Positions 28,699 through 37,980 of a DNA stretch of 64,000 bases are shown piece after piece. The DNA is from Mangrovibacterium lignilyticum (lineage in GTDB: Bacteria > Bacteroidota > Bacteroidia > Bacteroidales > Prolixibacteraceae). A program made the position numbers and the translations under genes. The notes below the pieces were generated by a model that saw only the letters and a program-made list of their open reading frames with translations, ran no database searches and was not told the origin of the DNA. Numbering within the stretch: position 1 is the stretch's first letter; every line of letters starts with the position of its first letter. Location of the stretch: the NCBI RefSeq assembly GCF_010882175.1, contig NZ_WKLH01000004.1, positions 73,425-137,424 on the forward strand, in the 5' to 3' direction.

Positions 28699-29886
28699 TC
28701 AACGATTGCCGATGGTATTTGGAATAAGGTTACTTTGTTGCCAATGGCGGTAAAACAACACCAGCGAACAAGCAGCGATTAAATAACCGGCACCAATAAT
28801 GGCGGTATAGTTGACTCCTTTGTTAGCCGCGATAGCCAGTCCTCCATTCCACGCGCCAATGGCATTTCCCATGTTAAAGGCAACTTGCACAAAAGCAGCT
28901 CCCATCATTTCTCCCCCGCGTGAATTGCGTAACAGCAATAGTTGCGTCGGCGACGAGATTGCAAAGAGCGATGCCGAGCAAATTATCAGCATCGGGAGAA
29001 CCAGCAAGGGAGAGGTCGAGAAAAAGAAAATGGCGATCAATGAGAGTCCTGCTACAGCATGAATACTGCTCAGCACATTGTGCATCGGGAATTTATCAGA
29101 AAGCCTTCCGCCGATGATGTTGCCAATGACCATGGCGAGTCCGCAAAGAATCATAATCCAGCTCATGTCGGCAGCACTGAAGCCTGCCATATCGGTCATC
29201 AGCGGGGTAACGTAGCTGTACATGCAAAATATGCCACCGTTTGCGAGGGCCGTTGAGCCAATTAACAGCCAGGGTGAAAGATTTTTCAGGAAGGCAAATT
29301 GTCCTTTTAACCCGGTATTGGGCATGGGCTCCAGGTCAGGCAACCAGCGGATGATCGCCAGTAGGTTAAGGAGTCCCCAGACACCGTTGGCAATAAAGAT
29401 GATGCGCCACGAAAACAGGTTACTCAGGAAAGTTCCCAATGGCACACCTGCCAGGTTGGCAACTGTCATCCCGGCTACCATCAGGGCAACGGCACGTGCA
29501 CTTTTCCCTTTATCGGCCAGTTTCTCAGCAACGATTGAACCAACACCAAAGAAGGCGCCGTGGGGCAATCCCGATACAAAACGCATAAACAGAATCGTCC
29601 AGTAGCTGGGAGTAAAGCCGGTGAAGAGGTTTCCCAGGGCATAAACCGCCACCAGGACCAACAAGATTTTTTTCAGTGGAAGGGTTCGGGCAACAAGTAC
29701 GGTTAGCGGTGCGCCAACACATACGCCCAGGGCATAAGCCGAAATTAAATGTCCGGCTTGTGGAATACTAATATTAAAATCGCGGGCAACATTGGGGAGA
29801 ATTCCCATCATCACAAACTCGGCTATACCAAGCCCAAAGGTCCCAAACGATAGAGTTAACAGACTTTTCTTCATTCTAATGTTCAC
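28699..29886 (-). CDS. MFS transporter, AraJ/sugar-efflux type
   Basis: A 395-residue, twelve-helix major facilitator with the drug/sugar efflux signature 'FGLGIAEFVMMGILP' in helix 1 and the helix 2-3 loop 'LVARTLPLKKILL'. Close named relatives are AraJ and similar arabinose/purine exporters; the substrate cannot be assigned. An alternative start at 29874 would remove four residues. A TATTTTTG box at 29949-29942 on the minus strand could be its -7 element. Confidence 0.87.
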   Translation of the reverse strand: MNIRMKKSLLTLSFGTFGLGIAEFVMMGILPNVARDFNISIPQAGHLISAYALGVCVGAPLTVLVARTLPLKKILLVLVAVYALGNLFTGFTPSYWTILFMRFVSGLPHGAFFGVGSIVAEKLADKGKSARAVALMVAGMTVANLAGVPLGTFLSNLFSWRIIFIANGVWGLLNLLAIIRWLPDLEPMPNTGLKGQFAFLKNLSPWLLIGSTALANGGIFCMYSYVTPLMTDMAGFSAADMSWIMILCGLAMVIGNIIGGRLSDKFPMHNVLSSIHAVAGLSLIAIFFFSTSPLLVLPMLIICSASLFAISSPTQLLLLRNSRGGEMMGAAFVQVAFNMGNAIGAWNGGLAIAANKGVNYTAIIGAGYLIAACSLVLFYRHWQQSNLIPNTIGNR

Positions 29887-30215
29887 TTAATTGCAATATC
29901 AACTTCACTTGTCCCGGTCTGATTAGTCTGTTTCTTGCATGCAAAAATACGAAGGAAATGATTCGGTGATGTGTGTCGGTGCTACACTTTAACTAAAAGT
30001 AAAGGAAATTTAAAAGATGCAGGTGTCTTTTAAATAAGCCAGACAAAGTCAAGTGCGCAGATTGGCGCTGGCGGCGAAACATTGAACAGTGTGGATGTAA
30101 AAAACGGAAGTAAAGCAACGTTTCAAGAACGCTTACAGAAACACAAAAAGATCCGATCTTTTGCAGGACCGGATCTTTTTGTTTGTTGATGCTGTAAGGA
30201 AACTTTCAATGGAGA
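29887..30215. other. Intergenic region
   Basis: Contains the candidate -7 box (29949-29942, minus) of the MFS gene and the terminator at 30145-30180. No coding sequence or other structure is seen. Confidence 0.5.
30145..30180 (-). terminator. Terminator of the GH43 operon
   Basis: A perfect 11-bp stem, AAAAAGATCCG (30145-30155) with CGGATCTTTTT (30170-30180). It ends in T5 on both strands, and lies 36 bp beyond the stop of the minus-strand GH43 gene. Confidence 0.9.
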
Positions 30216-31217
30216 TTAAAATTCAAATACAGGTTTTCCGTCAGCATCAAAGTTTACTTCCATCACTCTGGCATGTCTATTTGGATCGTATAACGGATCC
30301 TTAATGATTTCGTCCAATGGTCGGGTGTCGCTCTTCGGAACAACAGTCGGATCGCCAACCGCATTCTCGTAATCGCGGGCATGATAAACACACAGCGGTT
30401 TGACATCATCCTCGGCTACTGTAAAGCAGTTGTGTCCCGGTCCGTAGATGCCTTTTTCGTAGTCGGTTTTCAATACCGGGTATCTCGATTTTTTCCAGGA
30501 GTTCCGATCCAGCAAATCTGCATCTTCATCGGCCTCCATCATTCCCATACAATAGCAGGCACCGGTAGCACTTGCTGAGAATGTGATATATATTTTCCCC
30601 TTATTTTTGATCACTGCCGGTCCTTCGTTCACCCAGAAACCAATGCGTTCCCAGTCGTAGTCGGGTGTTGTCAGCATAAACTGCACCGTTTTCAGTTTAA
30701 TGGGCGATTCCATTTCAGCCAAATACAGATTCGATGCAGCAAATTGTCCACCGGTTTTTTCAGCCCAGCAGTAATAGCGTTTTCCTTTATTTTCAAAGAT
30801 GGTGGCATCCAGCGAGAAGTCGATGAATGTTTTTTCATCGCCATCGGCTGCCTGCATCTGTCCCAGTTCAATCCAGTCGTCTTTTAATGGATCCTGACCG
30901 GAACATTCCAACACGTAGGGACGCAGTTTCCAAATATCCTCTTCTTCACTGGCCGCAAAATAAACATACCATTTCCCATCGAGGTAATGAATCTCGGGTG
31001 CCCAGATATGCCGGCTCATTGGCCCCGATTCGTGTTTGTACCAAACATTGAATGTTTCAGCATCCTTCAGTCCGGTCAGCGTTTTCGAACGTCGAAGCTC
31101 GATGCAATCGTAGGTCGGAACCGAACCCGTGAAATAATAGTAACCATCGGTATGTTTGTAAACGAATGGATCGGCGCGTTGCTCGACCAGCGGTGCATTT
31201 GTTGGTGTTGTATTCAT
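30216..31217 (-). CDS. Glycoside hydrolase family 43, cytoplasmic
   Basis: A 333-residue five-bladed propeller glycosidase without a signal peptide. The catalytic base is Asp16 ('QRADPFVY'), the pKa-modulating aspartate fits 'FSLDATIF' and the acid is the glutamate of 'WVNEGPAVI'; 'HIWAPEIHY' is a further family block. GH43 includes alpha-L-arabinofuranosidases and beta-xylosidases. Being cytosolic and translationally coupled to a GPH symporter, it probably splits a short arabino- or xylo-oligosaccharide after uptake. Confidence 0.9.
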   Translation of the reverse strand: MNTTPTNAPLVEQRADPFVYKHTDGYYYFTGSVPTYDCIELRRSKTLTGLKDAETFNVWYKHESGPMSRHIWAPEIHYLDGKWYVYFAASEEEDIWKLRPYVLECSGQDPLKDDWIELGQMQAADGDEKTFIDFSLDATIFENKGKRYYCWAEKTGGQFAASNLYLAEMESPIKLKTVQFMLTTPDYDWERIGFWVNEGPAVIKNKGKIYITFSASATGACYCMGMMEADEDADLLDRNSWKKSRYPVLKTDYEKGIYGPGHNCFTVAEDDVKPLCVYHARDYENAVGDPTVVPKSDTRPLDEIIKDPLYDPNRHARVMEVNFDADGKPVFEF

Positions 31218-32581
31218 TAGATGTGTATTTGCGCTTTTATAACAGTTTCGTAGTATTCATCGGTAATTTTGTATCGCATAATCAATAGACCGTTGATGAC
31301 ATGGAAGACGGCTGGTATGAGCGTTAGCATGAGCGCAATGCCCAAAAGAGCTGTATCTGTTTGAACAGGGAGTGGAACCGCTTCGGTTGGTGCAGCGTAG
31401 TTGAATGCGCTAAGCAATAAACCAACGACACCACCGGCAATACCCATTCCGGCTTTCTGTGCAAAGGAAATCCCACCGAAGGCCAATCCTGAAACACGAA
31501 CGCCTGTTTCTGCTTGTCCGTAGTCAACCGCTTCGGCAATGGCTGTCCAGAATACCGGAGCATGAACATCAACCACCAATGACAACGTAAAATAAAGAAT
31601 ATAGGCCATCATCATACTATCGGGTTGTGGGTTTACCAGGAAAAACATCAACGCACTAAATATGCCGACTCCAAATTGCGATATCCAGAAGAGTTTCACC
31701 TTGCAAAAGTGTTTGGTGATTAAGGTTGAAAGCGGCATGGCTAATATTGCTGCCGCTACGCCGGTACCCATAAAGGTTGACTGTACAATCTCGTCGCCGC
31801 CCAGGTAATACTTGGCGTAGTAAATGGCCACCGACGCACGAATAACATAGCCTGTTGTTCCCGATAAACAAGAACCAACCAACAGCATCCACTGTCCGTT
31901 TTTAACCAGGTATTTCAATTGTTGCAGATAGGGTGTTTTTTCGACGATATGCTCCACGCGTTCTTTTGTTGTCACGAAGCAGAACAGGAACAGCAATGTT
32001 CCGATCAAGGCCATAACACCCATGGCCAACTGGTATCCGTGGGCCAGGTTTCCGGCACCAAAGGCTTTCGCCATGATTGGCACCAGGATGGAGACTCCAA
32101 AGGCTGCTACCTTCGCAAAAAACAAGCGATAGCCACTGGCCTCCAGTCGTTCCTGCGGGTCGTTCGTTAATACCCCGATTAACGAGATATAGGGGATCGT
32201 AACGGATGTAAACATCAGTGTCACCAAGATGTAGGTGGAATAGGCCCAGATCAGTTTGCCTGCATAATCAAAGTCAGGAGTTGTGAAGGTTAGGAAGACT
32301 GAGATCCCAAAAGGGACGGACAGGTAAAGGAAGTAAGGTCTGAAACGACCCCATTTTGCTGATTTATATTTATCCGTGATGATTCCCATTAACGGGTCAC
32401 TTACGGCATCGATCAACCGAACCAGTCCAAACATTAAAGCAACATCGGTTGGTTTGATGCCAAAAATATCGGTGTAAAAATAAGTGATGATCAGGAACAT
32501 CGAGGAAATAACGACGTTTACGGCGGCATCTCCCGATCCGTATCCGATCTTTTCAAGAACGCTTAGCTTTTGAGGTTTCAT
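31217..32581 (-). CDS. GPH-family sugar:cation symporter
   Basis: A 454-residue, twelve-helix glycoside-pentoside-hexuronide transporter. Hallmarks are the start 'LEKIGYGSGDAAVNV', 'LIDAVSDPLMGIITD' in helix 2 and 'KWGRFRPYFL' after it. It likely imports an oligosaccharide with Na+ or H+. Its stop overlaps the GH43 start (TAATG), a two-gene catabolic operon. No SusCD pair, regulator or other glycosidase is beside it. Confidence 0.9.
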   Translation of the reverse strand: MKPQKLSVLEKIGYGSGDAAVNVVISSMFLIITYFYTDIFGIKPTDVALMFGLVRLIDAVSDPLMGIITDKYKSAKWGRFRPYFLYLSVPFGISVFLTFTTPDFDYAGKLIWAYSTYILVTLMFTSVTIPYISLIGVLTNDPQERLEASGYRLFFAKVAAFGVSILVPIMAKAFGAGNLAHGYQLAMGVMALIGTLLFLFCFVTTKERVEHIVEKTPYLQQLKYLVKNGQWMLLVGSCLSGTTGYVIRASVAIYYAKYYLGGDEIVQSTFMGTGVAAAILAMPLSTLITKHFCKVKLFWISQFGVGIFSALMFFLVNPQPDSMMMAYILYFTLSLVVDVHAPVFWTAIAEAVDYGQAETGVRVSGLAFGGISFAQKAGMGIAGGVVGLLLSAFNYAAPTEAVPLPVQTDTALLGIALMLTLIPAVFHVINGLLIMRYKITDEYYETVIKAQIHI

Positions 32582-32958
32582 TGGTTGTTTTAGACGTGAT
32601 TAGTTAATGACAGGTTTGAGAGTTGTTGCTCTTTTGCTTGACGTTGCGGATGACTTCTTAAAAAAAAGCCACCACCGGCAATGATTGCTTATCCTTGCCA
32701 GTAGTGCAAACAATACCTGCACAGCTCCAACGCAAATATCGCTGACAAATTTATAAAACAGGTGGAGTATTGGGTAATATAGGTGGAGATATGATACCCT
32801 TCGCTGGTTGAATAAAATGCATTAGGCGTAGTAAGTGGTTTAATGATAGGTTTTTATTTGAGTTTTAACTGGCTGCTGCGTTTAGTCGGTCTCCTTCTGT
32901 TCGCCTGTTTACAAACGAGGGTGTTTTTGTTGACTGTTTTATGAATGCCCCGGAGACT

Positions 32959-32987
32959 GTCGTTACAAACGACCATAGAACAAACGC
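32959..32987. repeat. Dispersed intergenic repeat, copy 1
   Basis: 29 bp matching 35216-35244 at 27 of 29 positions. It includes the palindrome GTCGTT-ACA-AACGAC. Both copies lie shortly after the stop of a minus-strand gene. Confidence 0.8.
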
Positions 32988-33014
32988 CTCGTCACCGAAG
33001 CGGAGACGAGGCGT
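32984..33014 (-). terminator. Hairpin terminator of the amidohydrolase gene
   Basis: ACGCCTCGTC (32984-32993) pairs with GACGAGGCGT (33005-33014), with an inner CCG/CGG helix. On the minus strand it is followed by TTTGTT, an imperfect T tract, 56 bp past the amidohydrolase stop. Confidence 0.6.
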
Positions 33015-33069
33015 ATATGGGAAGTCGAGTACTTTCATTGCCATTACTGATGTAAAATGTTGGCAGCGG

Positions 33070-34755
33070 TTAATTCTCGTAAACTGTCATTCCTTCTTTT
33101 ATCGTTTCAACAACTTTGGTGTTTTTTATATCGTCGATCGTTGATTCATCTATATCAAGTGGATTTTTATCTAAAATAACCAGGTCAGCAAGTTTTCCCA
33201 CTTCCAGCGTGCCTTTGGTATCTTCTTCATGATATTGATAGGCAACATTGGAGGTCAGCATTTGTAAGGCCTGATATATCGTGGCTCGTTCTTCCGGACC
33301 AATAATCTGACCACTTCTGGTTTCTCTTTTAACTGCCGTCCAGATGGTCATAAACGGATCTAAAGGAGTTACAGAATAGTCGGTATGATTGGTTGGACGT
33401 AGTCCTTTTTTGTAAGCCGATTCTATTGGAGATAGTTTATTGGCGACCTCAAATCCAAAATTTTTAATGTGAACGTCGCCCCAATAGAAAGCATGGTTGG
33501 TAAAAAATGAAGGGACCATTCCTAACTCTGCGATTTTATCTAATTGCTCATTGGTAACGAACTGACAATGGACGGAGCACCACCGTAAGTCTTTCGATTT
33601 GTCGTAATTAATTTCATCCATGCCGTCGATCATTTCTTGTATTGCTCCGCTTCCGTTCGTATGGACATTTAATTGCAGGTTGTTGTCATAACAAGTTTGC
33701 ATGACTTTAAAGAATACATCTTTAGGAACAAAAGATACCCCCTGCCAATGGGCTTCTCCATTCGGCCCGGGAGTTAAATAGTCCTGCATGGCTGTTCCGC
33801 CTTGGGGAGAACCATCCAGCAACACCTTGATTCCACCGACCTTTAAGTGCTTCTTATATTGCCCAAAATTTTCTTTGCCTATAATTTTATCCATATCAAT
33901 AAATAAAGGATAGGAAATAATATCGATGACCAATAAATCGTCGTCACTGGCTTTTTTCAATAGTTGCAGATCATCAAAGGAGCTTGCTCCTTCCTGAGCC
34001 GTAGTATAGCCCCATTTCGTATACTCTTCCTGTGCTTTATCAAAGGACTTTAAGAGGTCGTCGATCGTTGGTTTGGGCATATTTTGGTGAACCGGGAGGA
34101 AGGCATTTTCCATCAATAAACCCGAAGGTTTCTTTGAATTGGGCATCCTGGAAATTACGCCCCCAGCCGGATCTTTTGTTTCAGCGGTAATATTTGAAAT
34201 TTCAAGTGCTTTTGAGTTCAACAAGGCTCCATGAGATGAAACATGAATAATCAAGAGCGGGTTATCGGGCACAACTTCATCCAAATCGTAACATGTTGCT
34301 TCCCGATCTTCAAACATGGTTTGATCATAGCCGTACCCAACCAGCCATTCGTTTTCTTTTAGCGGTTTGTTTTTAATAAACTCAGCAATCGTATTTTTTA
34401 GTTCTTCAACGCTATTTACCTGACCAACTGGTCTTGGTGAAACATTTACCCAATTCACCAATTGTGTTGCATTAATAAAGTGGCTATGAGGATCGATAAA
34501 GCCAGGTAACATCGTTTTGCCTTCAAGATTATTTATTATGGTAGAATCGCCTCGATATTTTTTAGCTTCTGCCTCCGAACCGACAAAAAGTATTTTTCCA
34601 TCTTTAACCGCAATTGCTTCAGCATACTGTGCCGAATCGCCTTTCATGGTAATAATATTTCCGCCAAGATAAATTGTATCGGCTGGGTTGTCCGGTGTCG
34701 AATTGCAGCTAAGCAGCGTTAGCAGTAAGGCGTACAAGAGTATTCGTTTTTTCAT
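33070..34755 (-). CDS. Amidohydrolase (YtcJ-like), lipoprotein
   Basis: A 561-residue metal-dependent hydrolase with lipobox 'LTLLSC' (Cys17). The metal motif 'GFIDPHSHF' gives His90 and His92, later histidines occur in 'NVHTNGSG' and 'SVHCQF', and the C-terminal 'GKLADLVILDKNPLD' closes the composite beta domain. YtcJ-type members hydrolyse amide or formyl groups on small molecules; the substrate is unknown. A second peptide-tail-like repeat and long leader region lie upstream. Confidence 0.88.
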   Translation of the reverse strand: MKKRILLYALLLTLLSCNSTPDNPADTIYLGGNIITMKGDSAQYAEAIAVKDGKILFVGSEAEAKKYRGDSTIINNLEGKTMLPGFIDPHSHFINATQLVNWVNVSPRPVGQVNSVEELKNTIAEFIKNKPLKENEWLVGYGYDQTMFEDREATCYDLDEVVPDNPLLIIHVSSHGALLNSKALEISNITAETKDPAGGVISRMPNSKKPSGLLMENAFLPVHQNMPKPTIDDLLKSFDKAQEEYTKWGYTTAQEGASSFDDLQLLKKASDDDLLVIDIISYPLFIDMDKIIGKENFGQYKKHLKVGGIKVLLDGSPQGGTAMQDYLTPGPNGEAHWQGVSFVPKDVFFKVMQTCYDNNLQLNVHTNGSGAIQEMIDGMDEINYDKSKDLRWCSVHCQFVTNEQLDKIAELGMVPSFFTNHAFYWGDVHIKNFGFEVANKLSPIESAYKKGLRPTNHTDYSVTPLDPFMTIWTAVKRETRSGQIIGPEERATIYQALQMLTSNVAYQYHEEDTKGTLEVGKLADLVILDKNPLDIDESTIDDIKNTKVVETIKEGMTVYEN

Positions 34756-34900
34756 GATTTGTATTTTTTTATTGTTGTCAATGCTGTTCGTTATCAGAGA
34801 AAGCTACCTGATATGAGGCTATTTTCATGTTTTAGATGTCGCTTTTGTTATCGCATAAATTCAAGTCTTTCAATCGGTTTACTTTCGTATCCTCAAATTA

Positions 34901-34955
34901 CGAAACCTTTCTGAGTTTAGCATAAGCAAAATTCAACTTATTGCCATTCGAACTG
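34901..34955. repeat. Dispersed repeat pair, copy A
   Basis: Shares an exact 20-bp core (34917-34936) and roughly 80% identity over about 50 bp with 41605-41665, in the same orientation. On the minus strand both copies read in one frame as 'NGNKLNFAYAK' followed soon by a stop, with mostly silent differences, so they may be the tail end of a decayed gene. Confidence 0.7.
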
Positions 34956-35118
34956 ATTTTCTTTGTTGCCGAACGGTTGCATCGTGTGGCAAAATAAACA
35001 GCATATGAAAGTTTGCTTGCAGCAGTGAGGGATTCGCGCGGTAGCCGGGGGAATTGGTTCTTTGTTAGAAAAAATTCCCGTTCAAATCAAAACAGGCAAT
35101 GCAGCCACTTTTAGTTTC

Positions 35119-35230
35119 GCTCCTACGGAGCTCTTGTTTTCTCTCTGTCCTTTTCTACAAAGATGCCGTCCCTACAGGACTGGCCTTGGGGGTGTCCTAA
35201 CATTCCGTTTTAATTGTCGTTACAAACGAC
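35119..35230. repeat. Three-hairpin REP-like array
   Basis: Three short palindromes at even spacing: GCTCC-TAC-GGAGC (35119-35131), GTCC-CTACA-GGAC (35168-35180, extended by GCC/GGC) and GTCGTT-ACA-AACGAC (35216-35230). The arrangement resembles REP/RAYT-type intergenic repeats; no RAYT transposase is in the window. Confidence 0.5.
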
Positions 35231-35244
35231 CATCGAACAAATGC
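35216..35244. repeat. Dispersed intergenic repeat, copy 2
   Basis: Partner of 32959-32987 (27/29 identical). It lies 46 bp beyond the stop of the minus-strand serine hydrolase gene. Confidence 0.8.
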
Positions 35245-35289
35245 TTTCGTCGCTGCTTTGCTAGCAGGAAGGGGAGAAGGATAAATTCT

Positions 35290-36531
35290 TTAGGGAACAT
35301 GAATTTTTCTTTTTCGCCATATGCGAACGATGATAAATACGATCCAAAAAGCTGCGGCGACACTTATTACAAATCCATAAGGAAATAGTGGAATGATCGC
35401 ATAGGCATTCAATTCCTTCAGTGAGATATTTGTCAAGCTTTTTAGGATATATTGGGTACAGGGATGATTCATGCTGTTTATCATGACGACAAGAGTCAAA
35501 TGTTGCTTCGGCAGATAAACCATCGTGGCCGAAGTTCCAATATTCGCGCCGCTATGTCCGTATGACTTTTTCCCATTTGAATACTTTCTTTTAAATAATT
35601 CCACGCCTAATCCATAATCATTCATATTCGTGTTTAGCCCGGAACTTACAAATTGCAACATTTCATCCATGGACTGTTGATTTAAGATATGCCCTTCAAA
35701 AAGGGAATGGCACCAAAAAGCCAAATCCCCGGCAGTTATAAAAATACCGCCGGAACCATGAGTTATACTTTCATGTGATGCTCGCGGAAGGAATGTTACA
35801 TCTTGATACGAACCATCATTGTTGAAATTATCGCCATACACATGTGCTTGATTGTCGGGTATTTTCTCTTCGATTGAGAGATAGGCATTTTCAATCTGCA
35901 ATGGTTTCCAGAAACGGTCCTTAAATTCAGCCGAAAGACTGGAACCGGTCGCTTTTTCAATGATCATCGCCATTAGCAAATAGTTCGTGTTGGAATAACG
36001 ATACCCTTCTCCCGGTTCAAAATAGGGTTCCCTGATATAGCTTAACACTTCTTCGGGAGTAAATATTTTATCTCTTTCTTTTTTCAGATCATCCCATATT
36101 TTCTGATTGCTCCAGAACATATAGACCCCACTGGTATGATTTAAGAGTTGCCGGATCGTAATGGCACTATTTACATGTTGATATTCAGGTAGCCATTTAG
36201 ATAAAGGGTCATTGAGGGAAAGTTTGCCTTCCTCAGCAAGTTTTAGGGTAAGTGCGGCAACAACATTTTTTGTGATACTCCCAATCGCAAAAACCATATC
36301 CGGTTTCATTTTAATGCGATCGTGTGAGATCCCACTTGTTCCGATCCATTTTTTTCCATCCGGAAAAATTATTGCTGCAGAAGCACCTTCAACATGGTAT
36401 TTATTGATGCCCTTATCCAGTGCGGTTTGTAGTTTTTGTTCTAGTGGCACCTTATTGTCGTCAACGCACGAAAGAAAAACAATAACGACGATGAATAAAA
36501 TAGAAGTCAGGTAAATCTTATGCGTTTTCAT
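35290..36531 (-). CDS. Class C beta-lactamase-fold serine hydrolase
   Basis: A 413-residue lipoprotein (lipobox 'VFLSC', Cys22). The nucleophile motif is Ser85-x-x-Lys88 ('GSITK'), the second motif Tyr179-Ser-Asn181, and a third 'GHSGAN' near residue 335. A C-terminal membrane helix follows ('VISVAAAFWIVFIIV'). These are the marks of the penicillin-binding/esterase group rather than a dedicated antibiotic-resistance AmpC; the natural substrate is unknown. It ends near the hairpin array. Confidence 0.87.
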   Translation of the reverse strand: MKTHKIYLTSILFIVVIVFLSCVDDNKVPLEQKLQTALDKGINKYHVEGASAAIIFPDGKKWIGTSGISHDRIKMKPDMVFAIGSITKNVVAALTLKLAEEGKLSLNDPLSKWLPEYQHVNSAITIRQLLNHTSGVYMFWSNQKIWDDLKKERDKIFTPEEVLSYIREPYFEPGEGYRYSNTNYLLMAMIIEKATGSSLSAEFKDRFWKPLQIENAYLSIEEKIPDNQAHVYGDNFNNDGSYQDVTFLPRASHESITHGSGGIFITAGDLAFWCHSLFEGHILNQQSMDEMLQFVSSGLNTNMNDYGLGVELFKRKYSNGKKSYGHSGANIGTSATMVYLPKQHLTLVVMINSMNHPCTQYILKSLTNISLKELNAYAIIPLFPYGFVISVAAAFWIVFIIVRIWRKRKIHVP

Positions 36532-36597
36532 AAGCCAGGTTTGTTTCGATTAATCTCCCCCCCGCATTGCGCACCCCGCATCGCCCCTACAAGCAAT

Positions 36598-36801
36598 TTA
36601 CAATTTATTAGCGGGAATTTGTTTATTTAATGAATCAGCATGACTTATGATTTCGTCAATCTTATCACATTCATTTTCCCTGGCCATCTTAACCTTAAAG
36701 CTGATTTCTTTCAATTCAGGCGCGTTCGGATTCGGATATAGCTTGACCTTATAGGAGATTAGATAAACGTTCTCTTGAATAGAATCTCTGGCAATTTCCT
36801 G
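36598..36801 (-). pseudogene. Coding fragment without a start
   Basis: A 67-codon frame that begins right after an in-frame TAA (36804-36802), has no ATG at its head and ends in TAA at 36598. Its product is protein-like: 'NVYLISYKVKLYPNPNAPEL' then 'FKVKMARENECDKIDEII', with normal codon use. It looks like the C-terminal remnant of a secreted or cytosolic protein of unknown family. Confidence 0.4.
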
Positions 36802-36860
36802 TTAAATTACAAGAGAAATGAAACGAACAAAGGCGCTTACATCTCCATTATCCGGCTATT

Positions 36861-37049
36861 CTATTTGAAGACATCGCTTTCAACCTTATTGGAGCCGAAG
36901 AAAGGTCGGAAATATATCGTTCTTTTCGGTTGAACGATTGATGAAAAAACTTCTTCTTGTTCTGCCGTCGTAAATTGAGATTTATAACAACTCATTGCCT
37001 CTCTGGCAGCTTGCATATCTTTTTCGTCATAGGGTATTCGGTAGGTCAA
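36861..37049 (-). pseudogene. Small ORF, possible remnant of a PIG-L deacetylase end
   Basis: 62 codons with an ATG. The segment 'REAMSCYKSQFTTAEQEE' and the end 'YFRPFFGSNKVESDVF' faintly recall the C-terminus of PIG-L/LmbE deacetylases, but no catalytic part is present. It may be a short real gene or the tail of a deleted one. Confidence 0.35.
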
Positions 37050-37086
37050 GTATTTATTTTGATTTTTGGAAGCTTTTCATTTTGTT

Positions 37087-37980
37087 TTATTTATCCTTTA
37101 TGTAAGTAAAAACTTTATCCGACAAATCTGTGTCAATATAACTTTCGGTAAAGTTGATAGTTCCAGTTGCTAATATTTTAAATTCAAGCCTCCAATACAT
37201 ACCGTCCGGATTATTTGCTTCTTCAAATATATTATTTCCTATATACTCGAATTTGTTACCAAATGCTTCGTTCTTCATCCAAAGCCTATTTTGAAATTTA
37301 AATAGTTCTATTACTTTTTCTTTGTCATTAACTTGAGTGTATTTACCAAGCAGCTTATCAATACTTGCAACTTCCAAATTCAGCACTTCAGACATTCCTA
37401 CACTGTATTCTACTTTTGTCGTGCCGGTGCTCATTTTTTTAACTTCTAAGATCCTTTTTTTGGCATTTGGAGATGACGCATAAAGATCGTCATCAATATG
37501 CTTGTCCCCTTTGAAATATAATTGAGTTATCAGGGGTTGATAGCTTTCAGCTGTAATCATCATGTGAAAATGGGCTGGACGAATAAATCCTTCGCCTGCA
37601 TAGGCTACAGGAAACACTGTTTGAAAAGAATAAAAGCCTTTTTCATCCGTAAAAACAGTGCCTCGGTAACGGAATTCCGGAGATTGATTGTCATAAATCC
37701 CATTACGGTCGCAATGCCATAATTCTACTTTAGCATTCTTATATGGCGTAAGACAATCATTATGCCTAATATAGCCACTTAACTCGACCAGTTCATGGGT
37801 ATCTCCTGTAATTCTTAAATTACTTCGGACTGGACTATTCGGACGATAATAGGGACCTAAAATATCGCTTGTTGTTTCACAATCACCAATATATTGTTCC
37901 CCATCAAAATGTATAAAACCATAGGCACTAATTGCAAATGCAGATAAAGTGCTGGTTTTGATAAAGTTCCTTCGTTTCAT
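37087..37980 (-). CDS. Intradiol ring-cleavage dioxygenase-like protein
   Basis: A 297-residue protein from ATG 37980, which gives a Tat-like start 'MKRRNFIKTS'; a frame to 38010 adds ten residues without sense. The middle carries intradiol features: 'GPYYRP', 'ELWHCDRNGIYDN', 'YRGTVFTDEKGFYSF' and the metal pair 'RPAHFHM', consistent with a Tyr2/His2 Fe(III) site. About 100 residues after the dioxygenase fold form an extra beta domain. Exported, cofactor-light members of this family act on catechols or unknown compounds. No aromatic pathway genes are nearby. Confidence 0.8.
   Translation of the reverse strand: MKRRNFIKTSTLSAFAISAYGFIHFDGEQYIGDCETTSDILGPYYRPNSPVRSNLRITGDTHELVELSGYIRHNDCLTPYKNAKVELWHCDRNGIYDNQSPEFRYRGTVFTDEKGFYSFQTVFPVAYAGEGFIRPAHFHMMITAESYQPLITQLYFKGDKHIDDDLYASSPNAKKRILEVKKMSTGTTKVEYSVGMSEVLNLEVASIDKLLGKYTQVNDKEKVIELFKFQNRLWMKNEAFGNKFEYIGNNIFEEANNPDGMYWRLEFKILATGTINFTESYIDTDLSDKVFTYIKDK

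Larger units (their letters stand above)
32582..33069. other. Intergenic region with repeat copy and terminator
   Basis: Holds the promoter region of the GPH operon (GATATTTG near 32743-32750 on the minus strand is a partial -7 match), one copy of a 29-bp dispersed repeat (32959-32987) and the hairpin at 32984-33014. No gene is seen. Confidence 0.5.
34756..35289. other. Intergenic region with two repeat types
   Basis: Contains one copy of a 45-60 bp repeat (34901-34955, partner at 41605-41665), a three-hairpin array (35119-35230) and the second copy of the 29-bp repeat (35216-35244). No complete gene is seen. Confidence 0.6.
36532..37086. other. Degraded region with gene fragments
   Basis: Holds the promoter region of the serine hydrolase and two broken minus-strand reading frames (36598-36801 and 36861-37049), separated by stops. 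No intact gene. A GC-rich patch at 36560-36588 resembles one near 39367. Confidence 0.55.
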
